Shown: positions 23,410 to 36,116 of the stretch, one piece after another
How positions within the stretch are numbered: the stretch's first letter is position 1
How the letters are laid out: each line of letters opens with the position of its first letter
Assembly (NCBI GenBank): GCA_030248065.1
Contig: JASAMV010006714.1
Coordinates: 62,001-126,000 of the forward strand
DNA length: 64,000 bases
Direction of reading: 5' to 3'
From: Rhynchonema sp. JSB1_4
Taxonomy: Eukaryota > Nematoda > Chromadorea > Monhysterida > Xyalidae
Notes under the pieces: model-generated
Databases searched by the model: none
Told to the model about the DNA's origin: nothing
The model's input: only the letters and a program-made list of their open reading frames with translations
Made by a program: the position numbers and the translations under genes

Positions 23410-25151
23410 AGGGGCTCCGCCATATATACGCGACCGAAACCAATCTCAATGAAACTTGGCACCGTAAGTGGGCTTGGTCCAAAACACTCACGGCCAAGAA
23501 AATTTTTTCCCATATCAGCTCCCTGTCTGAGCCAGGCTTAAAGGTAAAAAATTTTGACCCTACCTCAGCGCCTTGAAATTAAAATATCGATCTGTTTCGC
23601 ATATTCTTTGTGTGCAGTTTGTTCACAAATCTTTCATAAACGCCTTGGGCATAATTTAGAACCATATTCATTTTTTTGGCACTACCACAGCTCGCGCTAT
23701 TTTGCCAAAACCACGTAAATTTTTCGGAAAAAATTTTCCGTTGTATTTTCCGGTCACATAGAAAGCACACAGAGCTTTTATATAAAGTAGGCAGGAAAGC
23801 CCGTATATCATGCTATTCAGGCGATCAATGACTAATTTTCCACCGCTGATAAGTTTCGACAAAAGCGCGCTCAACTGTGGTCAACCTCAACTTTTTTGCT
23901 TTTTTCTGGGGATCCCAAGCATACTTCTATCTCATATTTTCCTATTTTAATAACAATGTACCGAGGTGATATATGGCACGCTAGATAGCAAAAATATAAT
24001 TGTTGTTAACTATGTGCAAATCTAGGTTGGTCCAGCTGCATCCTTGGAGGTACGAGCAATAAATGAATTTTACACAAAATTCATAATTTTCGCAAATTTT
24101 CACTTCTGTCATATGTTTAGCCTATCTACAGTCGGGTAGGAATTGTTGCTTTTGCTGTTCGATGAAGCCCCAACGTTGTTGTTGTTTATCGATCAAAATC
24201 CAAAATTCTAGTTCTAACGTATCCTGACAAAAAATCGTGTTAATCGAGGTCCATGCGTTGGACTTGGAACTACAACCGGGCTTACAACAGGACCAGCGTC
24301 TGCGGTGCCTTCACTTAACACGATTTTTCTCAGGATACGTTAGAACTAGAATTTTGGATTTTGATCGATAAACAACAACAACGTTGGGGCTTCATGGGAC
24401 AGCAAAAGCCACAATTCCTACCCAACTGTAGATAGGCTAAAAATATGACGGAAGTGAAAATTTGTGAAAATTATGAATTTTGTGTAAAATTCATTTATTG
24501 CTCGTACCTCCAAGGATGCAGCTGGACCAACCTAGATTTGCACATAATTGACAACAATTATATTTTTGCTATCTAGCGTGCCATATATCACCTCGGTACA
24601 TTGTTATTAAAATAGGAAAATATGAGATAGAAGTGTGCTTGGGATCCACAGAAAATGGCAAAAAAGTTGAGGTTCACCACAGTTGAGCGAGCTTTTGTCG
24701 AAACTTAAAAGCGGTGGGAAATTAGTCATTGATCGCCTGAATAGCATGATATACGGGCTTTCTTGCCTACTTTATATGAAAGCTCTGTGTGCTTTCTATG
24801 TGACCGGAAAATACAACGGAAAATTTTTTTTCGAAAATTTAGGTGGTTTTGGCAAAATAGCGCGAGCTGTGGTAGTGCCAAAAAACTGAATGTGGTTCTA
24901 AATTAGACCCAAGGCGTTTATGAAAGATTTGTGAACAAACTGCACGCAAAGAATATGCGAAACAGATCGATATTTTAATTTCAAGGTGCTGAGGTAGGGT
25001 CAAATTTTTTTACCTTCTAGCCCTCCTGGCTCAGACAGGGAGCTGATATGGGAAAAAATTTTCTTGGCCGTGAGTGTTTTGGACCAAGCCCACTTACGGT
25101 GCCAAGTCTCATTGAGATTGGTTTCGGTCGCATATATATGGCGGAGACCCT
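23410..25151. mobile_element. Long palindromic element (1.74 kb) flanked by TTAA
   Basis: The left arm (about 23410-24243) and right arm (about 24317-25151) are inverted copies around a spacer of about 70 bp. The outer borders are TTAA (23406-23409 and 25152-25155), followed by AGGGGCTCCGCC on the left and GGCGGAGACCCT on the right. TTAA duplication is the target of piggyBac-like transposons; the ends do not otherwise prove that family. Both arms keep a 68-residue open frame (GGKLVIDRLNSMIYGLSCLL), which may simply reflect how recent the arms are. Confidence 0.75.
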
Positions 25152-25784
25152 TTAACCATTACAGCAACATGTAGAAATTGTATGATAAACCTGCACAGTT
25201 TGGTTGAACCCTTTTCAATTTGTTACTGTTAAAAGCAACGGAGAGCAACTGACTTGATCATAGACTTCATCTGGGTTGTTATTATGTAAATTGCTTACTA
25301 CAAAAATTTCAGTCAGGTAAAGTTTCTTATTTTTCTCTGTCTGAACTCGTGTATGTTAAATATCCATACCATTCTTTCAGCGCGTTGCGCTTTTGTCTTG
25401 CACCATCAGAGATAACACCAACAAGGACCCGTGATCTTGCAAGGCCATGCTAGAGCAGCCTACCGCTTACATTCGGCAGTCATCTTCAATATGGTTGATG
25501 GTCATTTTCACGTTCATCACTAACAAACATGCATGCCGACCAAGCCGTTATGATCAGGACGTATACAAATGTATACATACAAAATTAGACTCACTCAAAA
25601 CAACTCGAAGTCACCCACTAGCATTCAAACGCACGTGTGTTCTGAGCATGTGTTCTGTGTGTGTGTTCCATGTGGATACATTGTTGCGCAAGCAAAAAGT
25701 GACCACTCATCACGCACGACACGACCATGCTCGTCATTCCAATCCAGTCCATATGCAAGGAAGGTGTGAAGCATCTCCCCTGAC

Positions 25785-25960
25785 AAATCGCGAAGTTTTG
25801 CCCCTGCCCGTCCTAAACCGCGAAAATGTTGTCCCCGTCCGTCACAAATCGTGAAGATTTTTCGCTGCCCGTCGCAGATCACGAAGATGTGGTCCCCTGC
25901 CCATCACAAATCACGAAGATATTGTCTCCTGCCCGTTACTAATCGCGCAGATTGTCCCTT
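25785..25960. repeat. Degenerate tandem repeat, unit about 40 bp
   Basis: Four to five imperfect units with the pattern CTGCCCGTCACAAATC then CGAAGAT and GTCCC. No gene across it. Confidence 0.65.
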
Positions 25961-26997
25961 ACCTTTGCAGCGTAGGCTCTAACGAACCGTTCTCCCGGAA
26001 GACATTTTGATAGGTCGGTAGAGCGAGAAGACTTCAATGTCGTGTCCGTTGTACGCTAACTACTTTTATAAAATACAAAAGCATCAAAATTATTTACTGC
26101 GTCCATAACCAAACTGTAGGTACAATCAATACATAGTGCTGGTTTCTCCCAATCACACCCACAAATAGTACAGTCGCACGCTTCACGCAAGCAAACAGAC
26201 AGCAGTTCACATGACAAACAGCAGGCACAAATATCGGCCTAACGTTGTTGAAGTGAAATCTATTCTCAAACTTGACGCTGTTAATTCTGATCTCATGTTT
26301 GTGTTACAAACACGAGCTGTTTGTTGTGTGTTCGCTTGATGTGTGGGTTATTGTGGGCTGTTAGGTGGTGGTGTGGGAGATGGCTGGTCGTCGAATGCTG
26401 TGCTGGTGTAGCTCACTAAGAACAATCCACAGTCACGATCAGACACAGGATATCTACAGCAGCTTTATTTACAGCGATCACGAAGAACACGACGAGACCA
26501 AAACCAAAGCCAAATAAGAATGACCAAGGTCCAGCAAGCCTGGACTTAAGGGGCGGAGCTTTACAAGCAGATAACCAATGAGGAAAGGAGTGTTGGTGTC
26601 CGTTGCTGTCCAAATAAGGCATCCCAAACGCGCGCGCGCATCTGCTTAGCTAAACGGAGTGCACCCGTAAAGCAAGCCCATTACAATACATAAACTCGTA
26701 CGTACGCATTATAAACCAAGCGCCAATGCAACTCAAGCATAAACTCACCTAAAGAGACTGCCGCACTAATGCATAATTCGGATGCCAAAGCACAAAATCA
26801 GTGCTATATCGCGCGAATAAAAATTTTGCAATCCTTTGTTCAACAAATTGCAATTCTATTTTGAGCTCAATAAGAACCAAAGTGAAAGCATGCTTGCGGT
26901 AAGAGCACGAAAACCGCACTATGTACATACATGTGTTTGTGAACGCTTAGATGTTGTTTTGTGTCCGATAGCATTTACCAGTATGCACCAATCTGTA

Positions 26998-27272
26998 TTG
27001 GTCGCACAATGACTTTATAAGAATTGGTCAAATTTTTTTCCTGAATCGCCAAGCAGGCTAGTGACGGGGCAACGACGTTGCGTTGCGCGATCACACACAA
27101 AACACGTAGTAAAGAGAATGTTTCACACCTGCGGCAACGTGGTTGATCTGCTAGATTATTTTCAGCTGAAAATGTTTTGTGAGAATCACAAATAGCACAG
27201 TAGTTACGAGTGACTGAACGTGAAAATCAGGATTGATTTTGATGAATTCTTATATGGTCATTGTGCGACCAA
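26998..27272. mobile_element. TA-flanked MITE (275 bp), copy 2
   Basis: Near-identical to the MITE at 10416-10690, with TA at 26996-26997 and 27273-27274. Only a handful of substitutions separate the copies. Confidence 0.85.
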
Positions 27273-28103
27273 TACCTACTGTAAATATATTTTGTTGACC
27301 CTTTAGTTACAGTACCACGCTGCAACGCTTGTTGTGGCCCAGCTGCTGCTCTCAACAATGGGTGTGCGAAGCCGCGCGCCTGGCTCTATGACTTGCTTGG
27401 CGTTTGCACATCACACCACACCACACACGAACGCGCACAGAAATAACGCGACACACTCAATCATACATACACATTGGTACATTTATGCTAAACGCACATG
27501 TTTTGCTAATTTATTGCTTTATCATTATTTATAAAGTTGATTGATTGCATTCTTTGGTTACCAACGATTGATATCGTAATTCAGTACAGTACACTTAGGC
27601 GTTATTTTTACCTGTGCTGTACCAGCGTTATGCACCCTCGTATTTTCTATAGTTTCGCAATTACCCACCACAACAGTTGTTCCTAGATTACGGCCTGGCC
27701 AGCCTTGATCTCTTTAACCGTTTACATATACTCGTCTTACCTCCGTTACTTTACTTTGTGTCCTTTAGCTTTGTTGCATTCTCTCCTTTGTTAAGCTAAA
27801 CTATTACACTCCTCATTTGTGTCTCAAATATCTTAGTCATCTTAATCCCTTGCTGCTTTTATGTTGGATAATGCTGTACCGATCTTACTTTTGATTATTG
27901 AATTGTGAGTATTGTATTGTCTTATGAACTTAAAGCGTATGTACTCATTTTTGTATTTACGCATTTTAATTTTCCTTTTCTTTCATCATCCTGAATTAAC
28001 CTAACCGTAAGTTGAGTGAGCTCTTTCAGCTGACGTCGATTTATCGCAACGCATTTATTTGATTTACCTTATATTGTCACCTTCCGTTTACAGGGGGAAG
28101 GAG

Positions 28104-28295
28104 TGTTATGTATAGACACCATCATAGCTAGCCGTAGCTGACTCCGCCCTCTTAGTCCATGCTCGTGTTATATTCGTGTGTGTAGGTCATTCTTGTAAGC
28201 TGTGTTCGTGTGCGCTTTCCAATAAACGTGCTTCTGTGTGAACGCCTGGGGCTTGCCTTTCGGTTACTAACAGCCGCATCACCGTTAACATAACA
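28104..28295 (+). mobile_element. Candidate LTR of a retrotransposon
   Basis: The segment starts TGTTATG and ends CATAACA, a short inverted pair typical of LTR ends. A polypurine tract (AGGGGGAAGGAG) directly precedes it, as for a 3' LTR. AATAAA lies inside at 28221-28226. The flanks do not give a clear 5-bp duplication and no gag or pol frame is visible upstream, so the element is probably decayed. Confidence 0.5.
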
Positions 28296-28451
28296 TTTGA
28301 TTGATGGTGCCACCTGCAATCTGCGCATTTTTCAGCATTTGAGTCGGCCCGGCCAGTCCGTTGGTCCATTTAGTTCATTGTTTTAACTGATATTGTTTCT
28401 GAATCATTCTGATCAGTCGCTTTTCCAAACATTTATCAACCATTTAAATGA

Positions 28452-30069
28452 TAAGATTTATACCGTTCGTTGTGAGCGAGAATGCCATGGAACCGCTGGT
28501 TCATAAACACCACCAGCCACGCTTATCGGCACCATATGTTTGGTTTGCTGTTCACAATGCTTGTGTTCCATCGTGTTTGCAATATTGTGGTTTTATGGTT
28601 TGCAGATCCTCATAAAAAATTTACATCGATGTCCGCGGTACGTTCCTTATTTTCATAATTTGAACCTGTGCAAACATGATCTTTTCTTTCAGCTTGTCCT
28701 CTCTGTCCTTCAAACGGCGGAAGACAACGCCGGAATTTAGAACATGGCGTATGTGCCCCAGTGGAAGGGTCAACATGCACACGATTACCGCGTGCCACGT
28801 GCCACAGTTCGGTGTGGACACCAATAGATGTGGTCCACCGAACAATATCGTCTTGGGCTCGATAAATTTTACATGTCACGTGACTGTGGGTGTGGGTGGG
28901 TAGACCATCGGACAATTTATGTGCTCCTCTCAGCCAACACTGCGATTCGCGCCACGTGGGCAGCCCTCTCATTTTCTGCTCTCATTGTGCCATTGGTGCA
29001 TTGGCTTCACTTGCAGCCTGCTTTCCTTCTCCACGTGACAATATGTAGATCCATACAAGGGCAGTGGCAGCTCTCAAGCTCAACATCAGCGTGTCCTTAC
29101 TGGTCACTGTTCGTGTACTCAACCTCAACGATCATCAGCCAACCAGTAAAGGCAGCGCTCATCCTTCTCGTCCATGTCACTGGCGTTGGCAACTTTCCGT
29201 CTCAACCTCCGTCCGGTCATTCATCGGTTCGGCCAATCTTGACATCGAGCAACATCGTGCATTCAATTGCACAACAACAGCTATAGGTACAGTATTGCGA
29301 CGTGGCCATGCTGCTATCTCAGCTACGATCACACAATTCATCGCCGCATTTTGCTCTTGGACAGCAAAAATCAGCAGAGCCCAAGTGTGTAAGCCACGTG
29401 AAAGTGTGCGATCAACAATGTCAACAAGACCAAAATCAACTTTAGTGTATGAGACACGGCCACTTGGTAGCTGGTAGGGTTTTTCAACTCGTGTACTTTG
29501 CTTTAGACTTTTTGTGTGTCGTTTCGGTGTATAATGTGCTTCGTGCGACCACGTACGCTGATCTAATGTTTGGCACACGCGCGACACTCGCACGAACAAA
29601 CTATTGATACCGTGCCGCACTACCTTGTTTTTCACCATGCATCTTTGTTTTGGGAGCCTCACCCCATGTTAGATTGCAATAAGACGCACACACGCTCGTT
29701 CCAAAGCGTTCGCTCATTTTCTTGGGCGCTCTGTTTGGGCGGAGACCACCTTGCGTTGGCATCAACGTGGAATGTTTAATGTTTACTTTTTTAATTGAAT
29801 CTTTTTCGACCTTCGACCTGAAAAGATTCAATTCAAAAATAATGACCAGAAACCACGTCCACAAGAGCATCGGTGTATGCAAATATGACCTTTAATGTTT
29901 ACATCCTGGTCACACCTGCCGACCTTTTGATCAAGCTTACAACGACACTGACGTTTACACCGTTTCGAACATACCACCCCCAGTCTACACGCACGTATCA
30001 GGTTTGGGCGGCCATAGGTTCCGGAAGTCAAACCAGTTCAACGACGGGTTTAGCTTGTTGAGTATGTAG
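28452..30069 (+). CDS. Possible cadherin-related exons, incomplete
   Basis: Two short motifs are cadherin-like: FIPFVVSENAMEPL near 28455-28497, resembling the start of an extracellular repeat, and LLVTVRVLNLNDHQPT near 29082-29132, resembling the calcium-binding DxNDNxP at its end and followed by a GTAAAG donor. Other frames between acceptors (for example GVDTNRCGPPNNIVLG) may be exons. A terminal frame (AYNDTDVYTVSNIPPPVYTH) stops at 30067-30069, before AATAAA at 30119. I cannot join these into one frame, so this is either a real gene with misread borders or a decaying one. Confidence 0.35.
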
Positions 30070-30118
30070 TTGGTTATGCCTAATCCAACAACAAGCAAAT
30101 TCAACATGCAACGAAATG

Positions 30119-30124
30119 AATAAA
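30119..30124 (+). terminator. Possible poly(A) signal of the cadherin-like exons
   Basis: AATAAA about 50 bp after the TAG at 30067-30069 on the plus strand. Confidence 0.35.
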
Positions 30125-30439
30125 TCATATTCCTATTATTTGGATTAAACACGCATTGCCCTGTTGAATTTTGCTTATCACGGAGCTTTACAACTGGAAG
30201 CAATTGAACCAGTTTTGTTTTGTTGGGACCCACCGGACAAAATCGAAAGCACCATGCCGATTCGAAAAGAAATGATATTATACATATGTTTGGTAAGCAT
30301 GACAATAAATGTTTTATCCAAACACTGAATAATGTTCGTTGTTCAACATCGTTGTTGGAAAAGCTGACGACGTTTAGCTTCAAGCGCACCTGAACCGACA
30401 ATCCGAAGCCGGGAGCACGAATGCACTACAATACATGTC

Positions 30440-31527
30440 GTCGGTATCAGTAAAAATAAGACCAACCCCCAAACCACTTTTTCGAGAAAAAAGCGTTTGA
30501 AGTTGGCCTGACCGCATTTCCAACACGGTTTGGTTCGGTAGGCTGATGTTTGGCATGTCTACGAAAGGGAGCATGCTGATCATCATAGAAACAAAACTAG
30601 ACTTTGAATCATCATATCCAAGTAAAAACAAAGCTATTTGTCGGTTGGTTTTAGTTGACAAAAAAATAAATATAGACCAAGCCCCTTGGCGGAGCAGTTG
30701 AAAACCGAAAAAAAGTCCAACCCCCATTTTCTCTGCCATTTATTTTTAGCCTGCTTGAAAATGATTCAATACGGGGTTCATGAAAACGTCTTAAATGCAG
30801 CATTATCATTCAAAATGCTTGTTACAGAGGTGGGAATCGGGTTACCTCGGTCCGGCATGGCCGGATTCAGAAAAAGTCAGCCCGGTCCTATCCGGCCCAT
30901 TTTTTGGGCCGGGTTTTTCTATTGTATTTTGAAGCAAACGTCGGGTGTGAAGCGATTGGTTTCTGTTTGTTGAAATCATTGATATTTACACATTGAAAAC
31001 ATAAAGAAAAACATCAAAAAGCTTGTCTGTGAGAAGCTTCGAACTCGTGGCTCTCACAACCACAGTCAGATATGCTTGCCACTGTGCTAAAACGCCGACA
31101 GCCAAGCCGCCTTACGATACATTATAAACGTAATGATCGGGCCAGCAGCGACGCACTCACCGAGAGAGCGTAAAGTCCCTAATACAACACACACACACAG
31201 CTGGGGTATTATGCAACAATCATGTGCTGAAGCAATCTTGTGTGTGTGTGTGTGTGTTGGGGTCGCGTGCTTTGGGGCTTGGTCTTTTTTGTCCGCGAAA
31301 ATTGCTCCGCCAAGCAACTTGGTTTTCTTTTTCAAAAACAAGAAACTAGACCAACCCCCAACCGGAACTAGCAGGTGTTTTCAACAGGCTGTAACTCAAT
31401 GTACATAGCGTTTTGAGACAAAATTTTTGGTGAATGTTTAGAATAGTTTGCCAGCTACACGCTGCACACAAAAAGGGGGTTGGTCTTTTGGTGGGGGTTG
31501 GTCTTAATTTTACTGATACCGACGATG
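30440..31527. mobile_element. Inverted-repeat element, about 1.09 kb
   Basis: Starts TCGTCGGTATCAGTAAAA then AAGACCAACCCCC and ends with the complement. Borders near ATG suggest a 3-bp target, but the register is ambiguous. It contains a SINE-like tRNA sequence at 31024-31108 and a (TG)n run; no transposase. Confidence 0.6.
31024..31108 (-). mobile_element. tRNA-derived SINE head
   Basis: The minus strand shows an A-box-like TTAGCACAGTGGCAAGC and a B-box-like GAGTTCGAAGC at normal tRNA spacing inside the larger element. Stem pairing is poor, so this is a tRNA relic, not a tRNA gene. Confidence 0.5.
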
Positions 31528-31537
31528 TGGTTGAATG

Positions 31538-31867
31538 TATAAGTCCGTCCACCAGCTCATGGCACTTTGTGTTGCTGCTGGCTGGTTTGTTCCCTTCCTC
31601 CACGTTCTAATGAAAGAGAAATTGAGTTTCCAAAAAAAATTATTTTTGCCCTAAATTGCTGTTTTTATGAAATCGACGTGTTTTATCGATTTTAATTAAA
31701 TTTAATTTTAAATTTGATCGAATGCAATCGTTTTCGACATATTTTCTTATTTTTTAAGTTTTTTGCAAAATCGCTCACGCTCAATTTCTCTTTCATTAGA
31801 ACGTGGAGGAAGGGAACAAACCGGCCAGCAGCAACACAAGTGCCATGAGCTGGTGGACGGACGATAC
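31538..31867. mobile_element. TATAGTCCGTCCA MITE, copy B
   Basis: Same ends and internal arms as 3914-4242, with one extra base after TATA at the left end. It lies immediately beside the 30440-31527 element. Confidence 0.75.
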
Positions 31868-33957
31868 AGATCTGCCACTGTATAGCAGCACACATCCAGT
31901 GTGACTGCTCTAGCTGAGTGCACAGTGCGCCCGAACGACAAAATCACATCATTGGGACTGCCTTGCAGACGAAGATGATCCATTAGAAACAAAGGAAAAT
32001 AAGAACACTTTAATTGAAGAAGACAAAAAGACATCGGACGCCTATGCGATGAAGTGCGAATTTTCTTTTGGAGAATAAAACTGTCGAGACCAAGAAACAA
32101 GGTATTGCGCGAATTTAAGCAGGAACCATGTTCGCCCAGTTGTGACTGCAACTTTCTTGATTTTGTCGTCCTGTTTTTTTATTTTTTGTGCCAATTTTCA
32201 TTAAAACAGCCATTGGCCATTCTTAAGATTACCAAACATGCTGAACAAACAAAACCGGTGCACCGGCCTTACGGAATTATCGGATGTTATCATAATATGT
32301 TGCACAAACGAAACGAGCAGATCGTGCATGCTCAGAGGGACAAATCCGTAACACAATCGTCACTAAAATATTGCAACTTACGACGGCAAACTTCATAGTT
32401 TTACGATTTAATGTTCGCAGAAATTCAACAGAGATTTCAGCCGGCAAGTTGTTTACCTACCTTCATTCACTATTTGAACATGTGTCTGAAAATAATTTTT
32501 TCCTTTCAAGGTTGCTGTTCGTTCTTCGATCGGTGGGGAAGAGAATGGCAGGAAGCGAAAAAAACGACGAGTTGTTCAAATACAGAATGTCTGCGGTAAA
32601 AAGCGCAGAGGCAACTTGGAAGTACTTCGACGTTGACAGTTGGGACAAATGATTTTCCAATCGTTCAAGAGTATAGTTATGGCTCTGCTTGCGACTGCGA
32701 GGGGCACTTTGCTGGAGCCAACAAATTTTAAACTTATTCAAAATTATAGGTATGTACAGTACTATGTAAATTGACAACAACGTAAAGATCATGGTTTGGT
32801 ACAGTGTACAGTACATAGATAATATTTTTTCCACAGCCGGCGTTTGAGAATAGTCGACGGATAGGAATATGTACGTGTTTAGTTTGTTTTCGAATGCAAA
32901 CAATGCGTCCGGCGCAGCATTCCCCACGATCCACGGTGTTGTGAATCAGTGTATTGGTCACCACCACCTATCGGTCCATCCCCATCCTTTGCTACATATG
33001 TACCTGTATTATAACGCGTTGCAATGAACTTACACTTCTGGCACTTGTACTGAATTTCGGTTATATTTTTATGCAAATTTTTTAATGCATTCTGCAATAT
33101 TGTTCTTGGTGTTATTGGCGTCAAAACGTGCCGTGTGGCTAACCGCTCAGTTTGGTATCTGATTCCTGCATTTTTACCGAGAAATCGTTATTTTGTACTT
33201 TAAAAACTCCTATAAAATAACTCCTATAAACTTTATAGCGGTCTCGTTAGACGTCCCCACTAGAGGTCTCGTTGTGATAGTATTGTTGACATTTGAACAG
33301 TTTCAAGCCCTGCTGGTAAAAAGTGGTTTTCGAAGTGTGAAATTTCTGGCGGTGCTTTAACAGTAAAATCATAAGAGCAACAAATTGGTGCAAAGTATGA
33401 ACAGCTGTTTGACGCTCAGCAGGCAAGAAGTTCTGTTCGCATGAACACAAGGTCGTATGTTAACCGCACAAAACACGTATATTCGGAACAAAGAACATGT
33501 AGAGCACATGTGGTTTTCAGTTCATTTGAGTAAACTACACACAAGGATATGCTTACAGTACCGTCGACTTTGTGGAAATACAGTAATCAATGAGATGCGA
33601 TTGTGACAAAAAAATGAGAAATCTTGAAACATCATCGGACTGTAATATGGCTGGCAGCACTTAAGTGCGCAGAAAATAACAACACCAAACACAATTTGGT
33701 TACGCACGTAAACATACGGGGTGCAGTTCAGATCTCATCTTCCCGCCGGTTGCGTCTTTTTGCTCCCCGGCGCGATTTTATGCCCTTTCGGATATTTTTT
33801 TTGACTGGCTTACCGCAAACTTCACAGACAACATGTTTCGAGTCCGAACCGGACTCATTTCATCGATACTGATTAACCAAATGAACTTTTTGCTTGGTGA
33901 CAGACGAATATTGTGGGTCCTAAACTGAACGTAGATTTTGGTTGTTTCTTATCACTC
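31868..33957. other. Intergenic, no secure gene
   Basis: A plus-strand frame around 32412-32652 (for example KLFTYLHSLFEHVSENNFF, stop at 32650-32652) follows an acceptor-like TTCGCAG but has no recognised motif. A minus-strand frame overlaps it. I do not call either. Confidence 0.3.
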
Positions 33958-36116
33958 TTAATGGCCGAAGCTGGAATAGTCGTATCCGCCGTCTCCTGAA
34001 GACGAATCCGAGTGTCCGTCGCCAGAGTAATACGGATCTGCAATGTTAAAGGACTAATGAGGAACTTCAGTGAGCATGAAGAAATGCTGGAAAGTTTCGA
34101 CAGACCGGTGCTGTACGAATCTGAATATCCGCCTCCTGGGTAGTATGGGTCATACGAAGAGTATCCACCACCGGAGTAATACGGGTCTGAAAGTATTAAG
34201 AAGCATTTGAAAGAAACTCTCCTGATCCTGAAGAATGCTAGAACGTCAAAACACACCGGTGCTGTACGAATCTGAATATCCGCCTCCTGAGTAGTATGGG
34301 TCAGACGAAGAGTATCCCCCGCCGGGATAGTATGGATCATACGAAGAGTATCCACCGCCTGAATAGTACGGGTCAGACGAAGAGTATCCGCCGTCGGAAT
34401 AATATGGGTCATACGAAGAGTATCCGCCGCCGGGATAGTACGGGTCATACGAAGAGTATCCACCACCGGAATAGTATGGGTCAGACGAAGAGTATCCACC
34501 GCCGGAATAGTATGGGTCAGACGAAGAATATCCACCACCGGAATAATATGGGTCATACGAAGGGTATCCGCCACCGGGATAGTACGGGTCATACGAAGTG
34601 TATCCACCGCCGGAATAGTATGGGTCAGACGAAGAGTATCCACCGCCGGGATAGTATGGGTCAGACGAAGAATATCCACCACCGGAATAATATGGGTCAT
34701 ACGAAGAGTAGCCACCGCCGGGATAGTACGGGTCATACGAAGAGTATCCACCGCCGGAATGGTACGGGTCAGACGAAGAGTATCCACCACCGGAATAATA
34801 TGGGTCATACGAAGAGTAGCCACCGCCGGGATAGTACGGGTCATACGAAGAGTATCCACCGCCGGGATAGTACGGGTCATACGAAGAGTATCCACCGCCG
34901 GGATAGTATGGGTCATGCGAAGAGTATCCGCCGCCGGAGTAATACGGGTCTGAAAATATTTCGATGGATTTTAAAGAAACTCTCCCTTGCCTGAAGAAAG
35001 CTAGAACGTCAAAACACACCGGTGCTGTACGAATCTGAATATCCGCCTCCTGAGTAGTATGGGTCAGACGAAGAGTATCCCCCGCCGGGATAGTATGGAT
35101 CATACGAAGAGTATCCACCGCCTGAATAGTACGGGTCATACGAAGAGTATCCGCCGTCGGAATAGTATGGGTCAGACGAAGAATATCCGCCACCGGAATA
35201 ATATGGGTCATACGAAGAGTATCCACCGCCGGGATAATACGGGTCATACGAAGAGTATCCACCGCCGGAATAGTGTGGGTCAGACGAAGAGTAGCCACCG
35301 CCGGGATAGTACGGGTCATACGAAGAGTATCCACCGCCGGAATGGTACGGGTCAGACGAAGAGTATCCGCCGTCGGAATAGTATGGGTCAGACGAAGAGT
35401 ATCCACCGCCGGGATAGTATGGGTCATACGAAGAGTATCCACCGCCGGGATAGTACGGGTCATACGAAGAGTATCCACCGCCGGGATAGTATGGGTCATA
35501 CGAAGAGTATCCGCCGCCGGAGTAATACGGGTCTGAAAATATTTCGATGGATTTTAAAGAAACTCTCCCTTGCCTGAACAAAGCTAGAACGTCAAAACAC
35601 ACCGGTGCTGTACGAATCTGAATATCCGCCTCCTGAGTAGTATGGGTCAGATGAAGAGTATCCACCACCGGAATAATATGGGTCATACGAAGAGTATCCA
35701 CCGCCGGGATAGTATGGGTCATACGAAGAGTATCCGCCGTCGGAGTAATACGGGTCTGAAAGTACTTAGTAGAAGCACTTGAAGGGTACGCTCCCGATCC
35801 TAAAGAAAGCTAGAACGTCAACACACCCGTGCTGTACGAATCTGAATACCCGCCTCCTGAGTAGTGTGGGTCATACGAATCCGAGTATCCTCCTCCCGAG
35901 TGATACGGGTCTGCAAATTTTTCTTGAAAGATTGCAATGATATTCTACTAAACATGAAAAAACTGCGTGGACGTTCATTCAAAACACACCGGTGCTGTAC
36001 GAGTCAGAATATCCACCACCACCTGAATAGTGCGAGTCAGTGGTTCGCTTTGCTTTACGGGCCTCTGTGACCATGGCCACAGACATCAACATGATCGTGA
36101 AGAGCAATGAAGCCAT
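33958..36116 (-). CDS. Secreted Gly/Tyr-rich repeat protein
   Basis: Seven exons: 35990-36116, 35827-35910, 35603-35755, 35020-35532, 34257-34949, 34106-34186, 33958-34037. They total 1731 nt, 576 residues plus stop. A signal peptide (MASLLFTIMLMSVAMVTEA) is followed by about 40 copies of a 12-residue unit of the form YDPYYSGGGYSS, and the protein ends DYSSFGH. Every intron is 68-79 nt and phase 1; each inner exon starts at DPYY and most end SYSTG, and the introns are close copies of one another, so exon and intron were duplicated together. The 36-bp coding unit is a minisatellite. Secreted Gly/Tyr repeat proteins usually build cuticle, eggshell or other extracellular matrix, where tyrosines can be cross-linked; that role is inference. 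Long frames on the other strand are shadows of the repeat. Confidence 0.85.

Noticed and set aside
32371..32927. Overlapping frames on both strands near 32.5 kb
   Set aside because: Neither has a recognised motif or a consistent exon structure; it is impossible to choose a strand.
34296..35577. Long plus-strand frames rich in HTKSIHRR
   Set aside because: Antisense shadows of the Gly/Tyr 36-bp repeat; the minus-strand gene has a signal peptide, consistent introns and a single frame.
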